Shown piece by piece: positions 44,205 to 53,860 of a stretch of DNA of 64,000 nucleotides. The notes under the pieces are model-generated. The model was not told the origin of the DNA, ran no database searches, and saw only the letters and a list, made by a program, of their open reading frames with translations. The stretch lies in assembly GCA_024401395.1 (NCBI GenBank), contig JAKSLD010000005.1, positions 1-64,000 of the forward strand, in the 5' to 3' direction. This stretch comes from Bacteroidales bacterium. Lineage in GTDB: Bacteria; Bacteroidota; Bacteroidia; Bacteroidales; Marinilabiliaceae. Numbering within the stretch: position 1 is the stretch's first letter; each line of letters begins with the position of its first letter. Made by a program: the position numbers and the translations under genes.

Positions 44205-45839
44205 ATGAGACAACTTATCAATACAGCTCTTCTCTCGTCTTTGCTCGCTCTTGCGGCAGCACCGGAGGCAGATGCTTGTACTAATTTTCTTATTACTCCT
44301 GGAGCGTCAGCAGATGGCTCGACTATGGTGACTTATGCTGCGGATTCGCATGTGCTTTTCGGCGAACTTTATTTCTGGCCCGAGGCTGATCACCGTGCCG
44401 GTTCGATGCTTGAGGTTCGTGAGTGGGATACTAATCGCTTACTCTCGCCTATCGCTCAGGTGGCTCATACTTGGCGCGTAATAGGAAATATCAATCAGCA
44501 TCAGGTGACTATCGCTGAAACTACTTTTGGCGGTAAGGAGGAACTGACTAACCCTAATGCGGGTATAGATTATGGTTCGCTGATATATATTGCACTCCAG
44601 CGTAGTTCTACCGCTCGTGAGGCAGTATCTGTCATGACGTCCTTGGCAGAGGAGTATGGCTTTTGTTCTGCTGGCGAATCGTTTTCTATCGCCGACCCAA
44701 AGGAGGCGTGGATATTGGAGATGGTTGGTGCCGGTAAGGATAAGAAAGGTGCTACTTGGGTAGCTCGCCGTATTCCTGACGGTTATGTGTCTGGTCATGC
44801 TAATCAGGCTCGAATCACTACCTTCCCAAAGAACGACCCTGCTAATTGCATCTACTCTAAGAATGTTGTATCTACAGCACGCGAACTGGGACTATACAAT
44901 GGTAAGGACGAGGATTTCTCTTTCGCTGATACTTATGCACCTCTCGATTTCGGTGCTGTGCGTTTCTGCGAGGCTCGCGTATTCAGCGGTTTCCGTATCA
45001 TGAATAAGGAGATGATGAAATATGAGGCTTGGGCAATGGGTGACCTCTCTAAGGAGCGACTGCCATTGTGGATAAAGCCTGACCATAAGATTACAAAGCA
45101 GGAGCTTGCTGATATAATGCGCGACCATTACGAGGGTACTGAGATGGATATGTCTCAGGACGTAGGTGCGGGTCCTTTCCACTGCCCATACCGTTGGAGG
45201 CCTATGGAGTGGGAGGTCGACGGACAGACATATGTACACGAGCGTGCCATTGCTACTCAGCAGACTGGCTTCTGGTTTGTCTCTCAGATGAGAACGAACA
45301 ATCCTGATGGCATACTTTGGTTTGGCTGTGATGATGCTAACACATCGGTATTGATGCCTATGCACACTTCTCTTACAGTGGTACCAGAGCAGGTTCGCGT
45401 GGGCAATGGCGACTTGCTGTCGTTCTCTTGGACTTCTGCTTTCTGGCTTATGAACTGGGTGGCTAACATGACGTACTCTAAGTACGACGGCATGATAGTG
45501 GATGTAAGAGCAGCACAGCAGTCGCTCGAGAGCCGTATGGATGCAGCCGTTGCAGAATTCGATAAGGTTCTTGCCAATATCCCAGACCCAGAACGCCGTA
45601 GTCAGCGTGTAAATACTTTTGCTCAACAATGGGCTAAGACAGTATGTGATGAATGGAAGGCTCTCGGCGAACATCAGATAGTAAAGTATATCGATGGTAA
45701 CGTCAAGCAAGAAAAGGATGGCAAGTTCCTTCGCACAGAGGACAATTATCCTGAAAATCCTGCTCATCCAAAATATGACGATAAGTATTACCGCAATATC
45801 GTAAATGAGACTGGCGACAAGCTCAAGGAGCGTAAATAG
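44205..45839 (+). CDS. Exported C69-family dipeptidase
   Basis: A 544-residue peptidase. The signal sequence (MRQLINTALLSSLLALAAAP, EADA) is cut before C25, which would become the N-terminal nucleophile of this Ntn-hydrolase family: CTNFLITPGASADGSTMVTYAADSH. Other C69 marks are RVIGNINQHQVTIAETTFGG and DPKEAWILEMVG, and FWFVSQMRTNNP in the second half. It splits dipeptides after export. Gap to DUF1599 is 23 nt. Confidence 0.9.
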   Translation: MRQLINTALLSSLLALAAAPEADACTNFLITPGASADGSTMVTYAADSHVLFGELYFWPEADHRAGSMLEVREWDTNRLLSPIAQVAHTWRVIGNINQHQVTIAETTFGGKEELTNPNAGIDYGSLIYIALQRSSTAREAVSVMTSLAEEYGFCSAGESFSIADPKEAWILEMVGAGKDKKGATWVARRIPDGYVSGHANQARITTFPKNDPANCIYSKNVVSTARELGLYNGKDEDFSFADTYAPLDFGAVRFCEARVFSGFRIMNKEMMKYEAWAMGDLSKERLPLWIKPDHKITKQELADIMRDHYEGTEMDMSQDVGAGPFHCPYRWRPMEWEVDGQTYVHERAIATQQTGFWFVSQMRTNNPDGILWFGCDDANTSVLMPMHTSLTVVPEQVRVGNGDLLSFSWTSAFWLMNWVANMTYSKYDGMIVDVRAAQQSLESRMDAAVAEFDKVLANIPDPERRSQRVNTFAQQWAKTVCDEWKALGEHQIVKYIDGNVKQEKDGKFLRTEDNYPENPAHPKYDDKYYRNIVNETGDKLKERK

Positions 45840-45862
45840 AATATCAGAATAAGCGATAAGAT

Positions 45863-46414
45863 ATGTCAAATACCGAGCTACAGTATAAGGAGGTAATAGC
45901 GCAGTGCAAGAATGTCTTCATCAAGAAGATGCAGGACTATGGTACTGCATGGCGCATAATGCGTCCATCATCTATTACAGATCAGATATATATAAAGGCT
46001 AAGCGCATCCGTACTCTTCAGACTACCGAGGTAAATAAGGTCGGCGAGAGCCAGGAGTCGGAGTTCATAGGTATCATCAACTATGCAGCAATGGCTCTCA
46101 TTCAGCTGGAATTGGGCTACGCTGATGATCCTGCTATGGATTATGCTCAGACCGAGGCTTTGTACGATGAGAAACTACAGACGGCTTTCAACCTTATGAT
46201 GGATAAGAACCATGATTACGGCGAGGCTTGGAGAGAGATGCGGGTGGAGAGTATCACTGATCTTATCCTTATGAAGATTCACCGTACCAAGGAGATTGAG
46301 GACCATAACGGCAAGACCATCATATCTGAGGGCATCGATGCCAACTACAACGATATGATTAACTATGCTGTCTTTGCAATGATACTACTTTCAGAGAGTA
46401 ATACTAAAGCATAA
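45863..46414 (+). CDS. DUF1599 domain protein
   Basis: A 183-residue cytosolic protein with two similar halves: FIKKMQDYGTAWRIMRPSSITDQIYIKAKRI and LMMDKNHDYGEAWREMRVESITDLILMKIHRTKEI. The internal duplication is the mark of DUF1599, whose role is unknown; the all-helical repeat with K-x-DYG-AWR-MR is reminiscent of nucleotide-handling MazG folds, which is only a guess. It is always close to the DoxX and tpiA genes in Bacteroides, as here (gap 6 nt). Confidence 0.88.
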   Translation: MSNTELQYKEVIAQCKNVFIKKMQDYGTAWRIMRPSSITDQIYIKAKRIRTLQTTEVNKVGESQESEFIGIINYAAMALIQLELGYADDPAMDYAQTEALYDEKLQTAFNLMMDKNHDYGEAWREMRVESITDLILMKIHRTKEIEDHNGKTIISEGIDANYNDMINYAVFAMILLSESNTKA

Positions 46415-46420
46415 AGTAAT

Positions 46421-47683
46421 ATGAATACAAGGATTGTCAATGCAAACTTCCAGATGATACTGAACATTATCCGCGTTATAGTGGGTGTATTGTTCGTCTT
46501 CTCTGGCGTGGTAAAATGTATAGACCCATTAGGAGGCGCCATAAAGATAGAGGACTATTTTGTGGCATGGGGTCTGACGGAAATACCTATGGCAGTATGC
46601 ATTACTCTCAGTGTCATTCAGAATATTCTTGAATTTATAGTAGGCTATTCTCTGTTGTTCAAGATATATGTGCCTCTGGCAACTATCGGCGCTCTTTTGT
46701 TTATGTTGATATTCACGCCCTTGACGCTCTATATCGCTATTGCTAATCCTGTATCGGATTGTGGGTGCTTCGGAGATGCAGTGAAGATTTCAAACTGGCA
46801 GACATTCTATAAGAACCTCTTGTTTCTGCCTATGACCGTATTGTTGGTCATATATCGAAACAACTTCAATATCAACATCAGAAGCTGGAAGAAGGCTATA
46901 ATTCTTATGTGTGGTCTGGTCATCGGATTCCTCTTTATGGTAAAGGGTCTGACAGATGAGCCTGTCATCGACTTCCGCCCATATAGTATAGGTACCAATA
47001 TCCGTGAGGCAATGAGCACACCAGAAGATGCGCCTCAAGCTGAATACAAGACTACTTTCATACTTCAGAAAGACGGCATATATCAGGAGTTCGACGAGAA
47101 CAATTACCCTTATAATGACTCGACCTGGGTCTATGTTGATACTCATACCGAGGTAATAGACGAAGGGTATGTGCCACCTATCAAGGATTTTACCCTCATA
47201 GACAGATATGGAGAGGTTGTTACCGACGACCTTTTGAACACGGAGGAACAGATAGTGCTTGTAGTCTCTCCTAAACTCAATGAGGTGGACGAGAAAGAAG
47301 CAGAGAAGGTAGCTCATCTGAAGGATGTATGCGACAATAATGATTTGCGATTCTACATCCTTACGGCTTCTACATTCGAGAATCAGCAGGCATTCTCAGT
47401 AGGCACGAAACACGATTTCGACTATCTGCAGGGAGATGAGACTATGCTGAAGACCATAGTCAGGGCTAAAGCCGGCGTGATAGTGATGCAAAAGGGCAAT
47501 ATCGTGGCCAAATATCACATCAACCACATTCCTCTCGACAAAGAGTGGAAGAACCCTGCAGCCACCTATTTAAGAAATATTAATCGTAGTTACGAGCAAT
47601 ACTTGATTATTTGTATTATTTTTGCCCTTGCATTGATAATATCCAACATCAAGGTTAAGTTTACAATACATAAAACATTATAG
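46421..47683 (+). CDS. DoxX/MauE-like membrane protein with a thioredoxin-like tail (BT_3928 type)
   Basis: A 420-residue protein. The N-terminal third has four membrane segments of the DoxX/MauE type ([25 protein letters not shown], the Cys-Gly-Cys of [14 protein letters not shown]). The C-terminal half (about 240-385) resembles a thioredoxin fold ([41 protein letters not shown]) but has no CxxC. It may serve a redox or electron-transport task at the inner membrane; no experimental role is known. It ends 5 nt before tpiA and is in the conserved DUF1599-DoxX-tpiA order. Confidence 0.83.
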   Translation: MNTRIVNANFQMILNIIRVIVGVLFVFSGVVKCIDPLGGAIKIEDYFVAWGLTEIPMAVCITLSVIQNILEFIVGYSLLFKIYVPLATIGALLFMLIFTPLTLYIAIANPVSDCGCFGDAVKISNWQTFYKNLLFLPMTVLLVIYRNNFNINIRSWKKAIILMCGLVIGFLFMVKGLTDEPVIDFRPYSIGTNIREAMSTPEDAPQAEYKTTFILQKDGIYQEFDENNYPYNDSTWVYVDTHTEVIDEGYVPPIKDFTLIDRYGEVVTDDLLNTEEQIVLVVSPKLNEVDEKEAEKVAHLKDVCDNNDLRFYILTASTFENQQAFSVGTKHDFDYLQGDETMLKTIVRAKAGVIVMQKGNIVAKYHINHIPLDKEWKNPAATYLRNINRSYEQYLIICIIFALALIISNIKVKFTIHKTL

Positions 47684-47688
47684 TTCAA

Positions 47689-48447
47689 ATGAGAAAGAAA
47701 ATCGTTGCAGGCAACTGGAAGATGAATAAGACCCTCCAAGAGGGCATCGAGCTTGCTAAGGGCGTTAACGACATCGTTAAGAAGAACGGTGCAAAGTGCA
47801 CAGTAGTACTTGGTACTCCATTTATCCACCTTACAGAGGTAGTTAAGACAGTAGACGCTAACCTTATCAAGGTTTCAGCTGAGAACTGCGCAGACAAGGC
47901 TTCTGGTGCATACACAGGTGAGGTTTCAGCAGCTATGGTTAAGTCTACAGGTGCTGAGTACGTTATCCTCGGTCACTCAGAGCGTCGTCAGTACTACGGT
48001 GAGACAGATGCTATCCTCAAGGAGAAGGTAGATTTGGCTCTTGCTAACGGTTTGAAGGTTATCTTCTGCATCGGTGAGGTTCTCGCTGAGCGTGAGGCTG
48101 GCAAGCAGAACGAGGTTGTAACAAGCCAGGTTAAGAACGCTCTCTTCCACCTTTCTGCAGAGCAGTTCGCAAACATCGTACTCGCTTACGAGCCAGTATG
48201 GGCTATCGGTACAGGTAAGACAGCTACTTCTGAGCAGGCTCAGGACGTTCACGCTGTTATCCGTGCTTGTGTTGCTGCTCAGTATGGTGCTGCAGTAGCT
48301 GAGGACACAACAATCCTTTACGGTGGTTCTTGCAAGGCTTCTAACGCTAAGGAGCTCTTCGCTCAGAAGGATATCGACGGTGGTCTCATCGGCGGTGCTT
48401 CTCTCAAGCCAGAGGATTTCTACGGTATCATCGAGGCTTACAACTAA
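47689..48447 (+). CDS. tpiA: Triosephosphate isomerase
   Basis: A 252-residue TIM barrel converting dihydroxyacetone phosphate and glyceraldehyde 3-phosphate. Catalytic parts are clear: NWKMNK (Lys near 12), ILGHSERR (His near 97), [13 protein letters not shown] (Glu near 168) and GGLIGGASL at the phosphate site. Codon choice is clearly stronger than in neighbours (few rare codons), as for a highly expressed glycolytic gene. Followed by a terminator. Confidence 0.97.
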   Translation: MRKKIVAGNWKMNKTLQEGIELAKGVNDIVKKNGAKCTVVLGTPFIHLTEVVKTVDANLIKVSAENCADKASGAYTGEVSAAMVKSTGAEYVILGHSERRQYYGETDAILKEKVDLALANGLKVIFCIGEVLAEREAGKQNEVVTSQVKNALFHLSAEQFANIVLAYEPVWAIGTGKTATSEQAQDVHAVIRACVAAQYGAAVAEDTTILYGGSCKASNAKELFAQKDIDGGLIGGASLKPEDFYGIIEAYN

Positions 48448-48470
48448 TAGTTGTACCTTACAGATATTAT

Positions 48471-48499
48471 CCCGATCAGTTCTCTGGTCGGGATTTTTT
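48471..48499 (+). terminator. Terminator of tpiA
   Basis: An 8-bp stem (CCCGATCA with TGGTCGGG, one wobble) followed by six T. Confidence 0.85.
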
Positions 48500-48502
48500 A
48501 TG

Positions 48503-48578
48503 CCTATATGTATATAAACAAGGTCATTGGAAAGTCCTTTCTGTATACGGGGAAGTATAAGTTTGCTCGCAGTTTTTT
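48503..48578 (-). repeat. Intergenic repeat copy C (inverted)
   Basis: On the minus strand AAAAACTGCGAGCAAACTTA is followed by units CTTATACTTCC and CCGTATACAGA, less regular ones, and TTATATACATA. The core and first unit are almost the same as copy A, 22 kb away. Confidence 0.65.
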
Positions 48579-48842
48579 ATTTTACATACCATTGGATGAT
48601 ATATACAGAGGTGATGAAATTCTGGTTCTGAGAAGTGAGATTTCAATTTTTCCGTAACACAAAATACGTGAAAAGCGTATATTAAGGGAAAAGAGGGACA
48701 GACTGAGTATTAAGAGGAAAACAAGAGGAAGTAAAAGGGCAGATAGAGATTCGTCATAAAAACGCATAAAATCTGCCTTGACAATATTGATATCCCATAA
48801 ATAATAAGTACATCTTTTATGGGGAGTTATCAATAAAGTTAC

Positions 48843-48850
48843 TAACTTTG
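48843..48850 (+). promoter_or_regulatory. -7 box of the upxY operon
   Basis: TAACTTTG matches TAnnTTTG. It contains the TTG at 48848 that would start the longest upxY frame, which argues for a later start. Confidence 0.55.
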
Positions 48851-48892
48851 CACCCTCGGGTAATACCTCTTCATACAAAAAAACGACAAAAA

Positions 48893-49435
48893 GTGATACT
48901 AAGCTCAGCTGATTGCAAAAACGAAGAACATTGGTTCGCTATGCGAGTAGTCGGTTATCGTGTTGATAACGTGGTTCGCAAGCGGCTCGATGAGGTTGGA
49001 ATAAGATACTTCCAGCCTATGCACGAGGTAATAAGACGCCGAGGTGAAAAAGTCAAGAAAGAGCTGGTGCCTGTAGTCGGAGGACTGTTCTTCACATACG
49101 GTCTTGAACCAGATATCTTGCAGCAATGTGCAAAATGCGATGGAAAATTACAATTCATTTATCCTCGCGGATATAAGATTACTGACCGAATAATAATCCC
49201 AAACGTGGAAATGGAAAACTTCATTCGCGTAGCCGGTGCTAACGGCTCGGCCTACCTCACTGCAGAGGAAGCCGACAGAGCTATTGGCAAGAAGGTCCGC
49301 ATACATGGCGGTACTTTTGACGGCGTTGAAGGAAAACTAGTTTCTAAAGGAAGAGGAAAAACACTTATTGTCGAAATCGGTGTGATGGCCGTATCAGCCA
49401 AAGTAGCACCAGAAGTAATCGAATTGATCGAATGA
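48893..49435 (+). CDS. UpxY-family transcription antiterminator
   Basis: A NusG-like protein of about 180 residues. The NGN domain begins HWFAMRVVGYRVDNVVRKRL and contains YFQPMHEVIRRRGEKVKKELVPVVGGLFF; the KOW domain near the C-terminus has GKKVRIHGGTFDGVEGKLVSKGRGKTLIVEIGVM. The longest frame begins with a TTG inside the -7 box, so GTG 48893 is preferred; the first Trp then sits at the usual place. UpxY proteins bind the leader of their own polysaccharide operon and let RNA polymerase read through. The stop overlaps the next ATG (ATGA). Confidence 0.85.
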   Translation: MILSSADCKNEEHWFAMRVVGYRVDNVVRKRLDEVGIRYFQPMHEVIRRRGEKVKKELVPVVGGLFFTYGLEPDILQQCAKCDGKLQFIYPRGYKITDRIIIPNVEMENFIRVAGANGSAYLTAEEADRAIGKKVRIHGGTFDGVEGKLVSKGRGKTLIVEIGVMAVSAKVAPEVIELIE

Positions 49436-51339
49436 AAAGTTTTATCAGCAAAATAACCAGTTGGTATTTTACCAAGAATGCGTTTCCTTATTGGGTTATC
49501 TTGACGTATGACTGTATCATAGTTATCTGTTCGGGGTTACTCGCCCATGCATTAAATTCCAGTGGAGCACACACAATACGCATCTTCTGGCAGTTGGTCG
49601 GTACGCTTTGTTGCTATCTCGTATTCTACCTGGTCGGTTTCAGAATCACACATTCGTACAGTGGAGTAATGAGATACTCGTCGTTTGTAGACTTGACACG
49701 TGTGGCCTACTCTAACCTTATTGCGATAACGTTAATTTTCATCACAAGAAAATTCTTCCCTATAGATACATACTTGGTTCCTCTGGCGTGGAAAGAGCTG
49801 CTGATAACATTCATTGTTGCAACCACGTTTATGTGGACATCACGAATATTGGTAAAGTACCTGTATGATATCTACTTTGTAAGTTCATCGGCTCAGCGTG
49901 TATTCATATATGGTGCTGCTGAAGGCGGTATTGCATTGGCAAAAAGCATTCGTTCGACAGAATCTCAATACATAGTTGCTGGTTTCGTTTCGGACAATCC
50001 AAAAGACTGGAGCCATCTTCTTATGGGTGTGAAGATATACCCTAACAATGAGAATATTGTCGAAAAGATGAGGCAGAAGTCGGCTCACGTCCTAATGGTT
50101 TCACCTAATAAGACGGAAGACCTCAGAAACAATCAGGATATGATTGACCGTCTTGCCAATGCCGGCATCAAGATGCTGGTACACTCCAAGCAAGAGTGGG
50201 ATGGCAAGAGCGACCTCAGGCATACACAATTGAAGGAGGTAGATATTGAAGACCTTCTCCCACGAAATCAGATAGAAGTTGACCTTGGCGCGATACGTTC
50301 GATATTGGAGAACAAGTGCATACTCATTACAGGTGCTGCTGGAAGTATCGGAAGCGAGATTACCAGACAAGTTGCCTCATTCAAGCCAAGTCAGCTCGTA
50401 TTGATAGATCAGGCAGAGACACCATTACATGGCATACGACTTATGATGGCGCGTGAGTTTCCAGATATACCAGCAGTCACACTCACGGCAAGCATTTGTC
50501 ATTCCATACACATGGAGGTCATATTTCAGAAATATAAGCCAGAATATGTATTCCATGCTGCAGCATACAAGCACGTACCTATGATGGAAGACAACCCTGG
50601 TGAGGCAGTAGCGAATAATATTGACGGCACTAGAGTAATGGCAGACCTCGCTGTGAAATACGGCACAAAGAAATTTGTGATGGTTTCGACAGACAAGGCA
50701 GTGAACCCGACTAACGTAATGGGATGCTCGAAGAGAATCTGCGAAATGTACTGCCAGTCACTTGACAAAGCAATTAAGGATGGTCAAGTTAAGGGCGAGA
50801 CGAGATTTGTGACTACACGTTTCGGCAATGTTCTAGGTTCCAATGGTTCAGTAATCCCGCTATTCAAGGAACAGATAAAGACAGGTGGACCGTTGACAGT
50901 AACTCACCCTGACATTATACGTTATTTTATGCTTATCCCAGAGGCTTGTAAGTTGGTACTTCAAGCAGGAACTATGGGTAATGGCAGCGAGATATTCGTA
51001 TTCGACATGGGCAAGCCAGTACGTATATCAGATCTTGCAAAGCGTATGATAACCCTTTCTGGTGCTTCAAACATAGAGATTAAATATACAGGATTGCGAG
51101 ATGGAGAGAAGCTATATGAGGAATTGCTCAACACAGAAGAGAACACCGTACCTTCATCTCATCCTAAGATTAAGATTGCCACAGTACGTGAGCTTGGGTA
51201 TAGCGAAGTCCAGAAGCAGATCGAAGAGCTCGCCGCAATTACCAAGGCAGGGTATGATGATATGGCAATAGTCAAGAAGATGAAAGAACTGGTGCCAGAA
51301 TTCAAGAGCAAGCACTCTAAGTACGAGGCACTGGATTAA
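49432..51339 (+). CDS. CapD/FlaA1-type nucleotide-sugar 4,6-dehydratase
   Basis: A 635-residue membrane-bound dehydratase. Four membrane helices lie in about 15-140. A first Rossmann-like segment has YGAAEGGIALAKS (near 160), then the SDR catalytic domain has GAAGSIGSEITRQVA (near 304), the modified active site MVSTDKAVNPTNVMGCSKRICE (near 420) and RFGNVLGSNGSVIPLF (near 463). This is the WbpM/PglF/CapD type, which makes UDP-4-keto-6-deoxy sugars for capsule or O-antigen. It is the only sugar gene after upxY; a terminator follows. Confidence 0.9.
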   Translation: MKSFISKITSWYFTKNAFPYWVILTYDCIIVICSGLLAHALNSSGAHTIRIFWQLVGTLCCYLVFYLVGFRITHSYSGVMRYSSFVDLTRVAYSNLIAITLIFITRKFFPIDTYLVPLAWKELLITFIVATTFMWTSRILVKYLYDIYFVSSSAQRVFIYGAAEGGIALAKSIRSTESQYIVAGFVSDNPKDWSHLLMGVKIYPNNENIVEKMRQKSAHVLMVSPNKTEDLRNNQDMIDRLANAGIKMLVHSKQEWDGKSDLRHTQLKEVDIEDLLPRNQIEVDLGAIRSILENKCILITGAAGSIGSEITRQVASFKPSQLVLIDQAETPLHGIRLMMAREFPDIPAVTLTASICHSIHMEVIFQKYKPEYVFHAAAYKHVPMMEDNPGEAVANNIDGTRVMADLAVKYGTKKFVMVSTDKAVNPTNVMGCSKRICEMYCQSLDKAIKDGQVKGETRFVTTRFGNVLGSNGSVIPLFKEQIKTGGPLTVTHPDIIRYFMLIPEACKLVLQAGTMGNGSEIFVFDMGKPVRISDLAKRMITLSGASNIEIKYTGLRDGEKLYEELLNTEENTVPSSHPKIKIATVRELGYSEVQKQIEELAAITKAGYDDMAIVKKMKELVPEFKSKHSKYEALD

Positions 51340-51371
51340 GTAGTAACAAAAAAGCGATAATTATAAAGAAT

Positions 51372-51403
51372 AAACGGACAGGCTGATGCTTGTCCGTTTT
51401 TTT
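51372..51403. terminator. Bidirectional terminator between capD-like and rluA-like genes
   Basis: A 9-bp stem (AAACGGACA with TGTCCGTTT) with A and T tracts; it serves both converging genes. Confidence 0.85.
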
Positions 51404-52946
51404 ATATTACTATGTGTCTGCCATCGACCAACAACTCTACAGCACGTAGTTGGAGACCCTCTTCAGCAGGGGTCCCATACAGTTCATCGCCAAGTATCGG
51501 ACAATTAAGCCCTTGAGGGTGGGCAGAATGGACACGCAGCTGATGTGTACGTCCTGTATGAGGATAGAAATTAACCTTAGTCGTATTATTAGTATAGTCA
51601 CGCTCAATAACTTCGTATTCTGTTATTGCGCGACTACCAGAAGGCGCCACACGCTGTCTAGGTCTGTTTTCGTAATCAGGTTCCAGAGGCAAATCGACAA
51701 TACCCTTATTCTGAGGTACGATACCAGACAATGTTGCTACATAACGCTTCTTGACCTGACGAGTAGCGAATGCTTCCTGAAGTCGCTTGAAGACAAGCAG
51801 TTTTTTTGCAAATAGCAATAACCCAGAAGTAGCAAGGTCAAGACGATGAACAGCTAAGATACACTCCTCATTGGGGTATAACTTCTGGAGACGCGACTGA
51901 GCATTATCATCAGAAGCGACACCTGGTACGCTCAAAAGACCTGAAGGTTTGTCAACCACCACAATATCATCATCCTCATATACTATCCTGAGAGGAGCAT
52001 CAGAGGCACTAAACACCTGAGGCGGGTCGACTTGCACCCCCTTCAACATCCAGGAAAGAATAGGAGCGCACTTAGATTGGCAAGCACCATAGAAAACTCC
52101 GTCGCGTCGCAACTCATTTTTTGGACTAGCCCCCCACCAGAATTCTCCTATATATAAAGGAGTCAGATTATGTGTCAAGGCATAATAGAGAAGTTTAGGT
52201 GCTGCACATTCACCAGTACCCGAAGGAGGGAGCCCCCGCTGTGCGGCTGAAAATATATCGCCCACAGAACGTATATTACCTTCAGCATTGGGAAGACGAA
52301 AATTCATAAATAGCCACCTTTGAAGGATAGCAGAACGAGATTTACGCTCAGAGTCCATACTCTTCAGTTGAGATTCAAGGTCGTCTACCCTATCCTTAGC
52401 TATATCAACTTCAGATTGCAGTCGTTGCTTGAGTCGTTTAAGTTCTGCTTTTTCAAATTGACTCTCGGCCTGCAATTTCTTCAAGATTCCAGGATCGGCA
52501 TTCTTATCATTACGCAAGCGGTGACGCTCCTCCTTGTGTTCGTCAAATAATCTTTTTGTTTCAGACAAAGAAGAATCCATATTCTGCCTTGCCCGTTCAA
52601 GGTCATATTTAGCAGAGAGCATATCAGAGGAAGACCATAATGCCTCTATCTGGTGGTTGATATCAGAGATATTAGCCTCCTCGCGCTTAAAAATACCATC
52701 AGGTTGGAGGTAGTCAAAAATAGCAGGAACGAATCCATCGTGATCGGACTTCCCAGCTATCTGACCGGAATAGGCATACAAAGGCGCTACCCTTCCATCT
52801 GGATGACGGACAATGAGAACGCCCATCATTTTTCCATTTTCCAACTCAGGCAGCCATTCTGGATAGTGAGAGCGGACAAAGGCACGCAACTCATCAGCTG
52901 CTTTCTGCACTGATGGATGAGGAATATATGAAAACGGGGAATTCAA
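51402..52946 (-). CDS. RluA-family pseudouridine synthase with long N-terminal extension
   Basis: A 514-residue enzyme with a TTG start; no ATG lies upstream before a stop, and homologs begin with the same NSPFSYIPHP motif. The N-terminal 280 residues are unlike RluA proper: a conserved region rich in aromatic residues and a coiled coil (about 115-205). The C-terminal 210 residues are the synthase: VDKPSGLLSVPG, the catalytic Asp in AVHRLDLATSGLLLFAKK, and TGRTHQLRVHSA. The extended form is usual in Bacteroidales. It isomerises uridine in rRNA or tRNA; the target site is unknown. Confidence 0.88.
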   Translation of the reverse strand: MNSPFSYIPHPSVQKAADELRAFVRSHYPEWLPELENGKMMGVLIVRHPDGRVAPLYAYSGQIAGKSDHDGFVPAIFDYLQPDGIFKREEANISDINHQIEALWSSSDMLSAKYDLERARQNMDSSLSETKRLFDEHKEERHRLRNDKNADPGILKKLQAESQFEKAELKRLKQRLQSEVDIAKDRVDDLESQLKSMDSERKSRSAILQRWLFMNFRLPNAEGNIRSVGDIFSAAQRGLPPSGTGECAAPKLLYYALTHNLTPLYIGEFWWGASPKNELRRDGVFYGACQSKCAPILSWMLKGVQVDPPQVFSASDAPLRIVYEDDDIVVVDKPSGLLSVPGVASDDNAQSRLQKLYPNEECILAVHRLDLATSGLLLFAKKLLVFKRLQEAFATRQVKKRYVATLSGIVPQNKGIVDLPLEPDYENRPRQRVAPSGSRAITEYEVIERDYTNNTTKVNFYPHTGRTHQLRVHSAHPQGLNCPILGDELYGTPAEEGLQLRAVELLVDGRHIVI

Positions 52947-52981
52947 TTGTAAGTTCTAATGCCTTATTCCCGAAATAACTA

Positions 52982-53806
52982 TTAATCTAAGAAGATTTCT
53001 TCTAGATCGTCTGGGACTATACTTTCGCCCGAGAATATAGCCTGAGCTTCGGCAGTATATCGCTGACGACGGGTATCTATCGTACGTCCCTCTGTATGGA
53101 AAAGAATCTGACGTTTTACGCCCAGGCGTTCTGCATTTTCAGAAGAATCCTTTACAGTGCCATGATGCTTTGGGTAAGGATTAAACACCTCAACATCCTC
53201 ATAAGAACAATATGCCTCCTGCATAAGGATGTCAACTCCACGAAGGATATCCTCATTACAAGGTTGAAGAGGTTCATCACCGCAAAATCCAAGACGCTTG
53301 CCATTATGGAGAGTACACACGAAGCCATGCTGTAGCTCCTTGGTACTTTGGATATCGAAGAACTGGAAATGGCGACCCATTATATCAGCCTCGTAGCCAT
53401 CAGATATTGGGTGAAGAATTACGCGGTCACCGAAATGCTTATTCAGTTTAGGCTGCATCACGAATCCACAGATAGTCTTGAGAGCCTCAAGAGAACGAGG
53501 ATGAGCGTAGACAGTCAGATTGCCAAGATAGCGCCCTTTGTTGATTTCCTGCGTGATTGCACGTACCACCCATACTACGCCTAGAATATGGTCGGAATGA
53601 TTATGGGAAATAAAGATATTACGGACACAAGATGCCTTACGGCCCAGTTTTTCGAACTGATAAAGAATCTGGTTGCCGCCACCGCCATCGACAAGCATAC
53701 ATTCAGCGCCTGCTGTTTCGTCGGCATCATCCGTAATCATAAAACACGTATTATAGCACCGCGTAACCATAGCTGCGCCAGTGCCTAGCATAGTTATCTT
53801 CTCCAT
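52982..53806 (-). CDS. MBL-fold hydrolase, RNase Z-like
   Basis: A 274-residue metallo-beta-lactamase-fold protein. The zinc motif is IFISHNHSDHILGVV (near 70); further ligands lie in LGFCGDEPL and the late His of ILFHTEGRT. MEKITMLGTGAAMVTRCYNTC at the start is like RNase Z and related cyclic phosphodiesterases, but the exosite arm is missing. The substrate cannot be named. Minus-strand TATTTTTG at 53815-53822 would place its promoter right before the ATG. Confidence 0.8.
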   Translation of the reverse strand: MEKITMLGTGAAMVTRCYNTCFMITDDADETAGAECMLVDGGGGNQILYQFEKLGRKASCVRNIFISHNHSDHILGVVWVVRAITQEINKGRYLGNLTVYAHPRSLEALKTICGFVMQPKLNKHFGDRVILHPISDGYEADIMGRHFQFFDIQSTKELQHGFVCTLHNGKRLGFCGDEPLQPCNEDILRGVDILMQEAYCSYEDVEVFNPYPKHHGTVKDSSENAERLGVKRQILFHTEGRTIDTRRQRYTAEAQAIFSGESIVPDDLEEIFLD

Positions 53807-53814
53807 AATGTTTG

Positions 53815-53822
53815 CAAAAATA
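53815..53822 (-). promoter_or_regulatory. -7 box of the RNase Z-like gene
   Basis: Minus-strand TATTTTTG, TAnnTTTG type, 8 nt from the start codon, so the leader would be nearly absent. Confidence 0.45.
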
Positions 53823-53860
53823 AGAAATTCTAGCTAGCTTGCGGCAAAAGAGGCGTACAA

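Larger units (their letters stand above)
48448..48892. other. Intergenic region between tpiA and upxY
   Basis: This 445-nt stretch holds the tpiA terminator, the inverted repeat copy C, and the upxY promoter. Short open frames at 48451-48657 and on the minus strand (48582-48878) have non-protein-like composition and are not called. Confidence 0.7.

Noticed and set aside
44892-45869. Minus-strand frame inside the C69 dipeptidase gene
   Set aside because: Low-complexity antisense translation, no start context, and it crosses the well-supported gene.
48582-48878. Possible 98-codon gene on the minus strand before upxY
   Set aside because: It overlaps the upxY promoter, starts within the UpxY region and has no conserved-looking segment.
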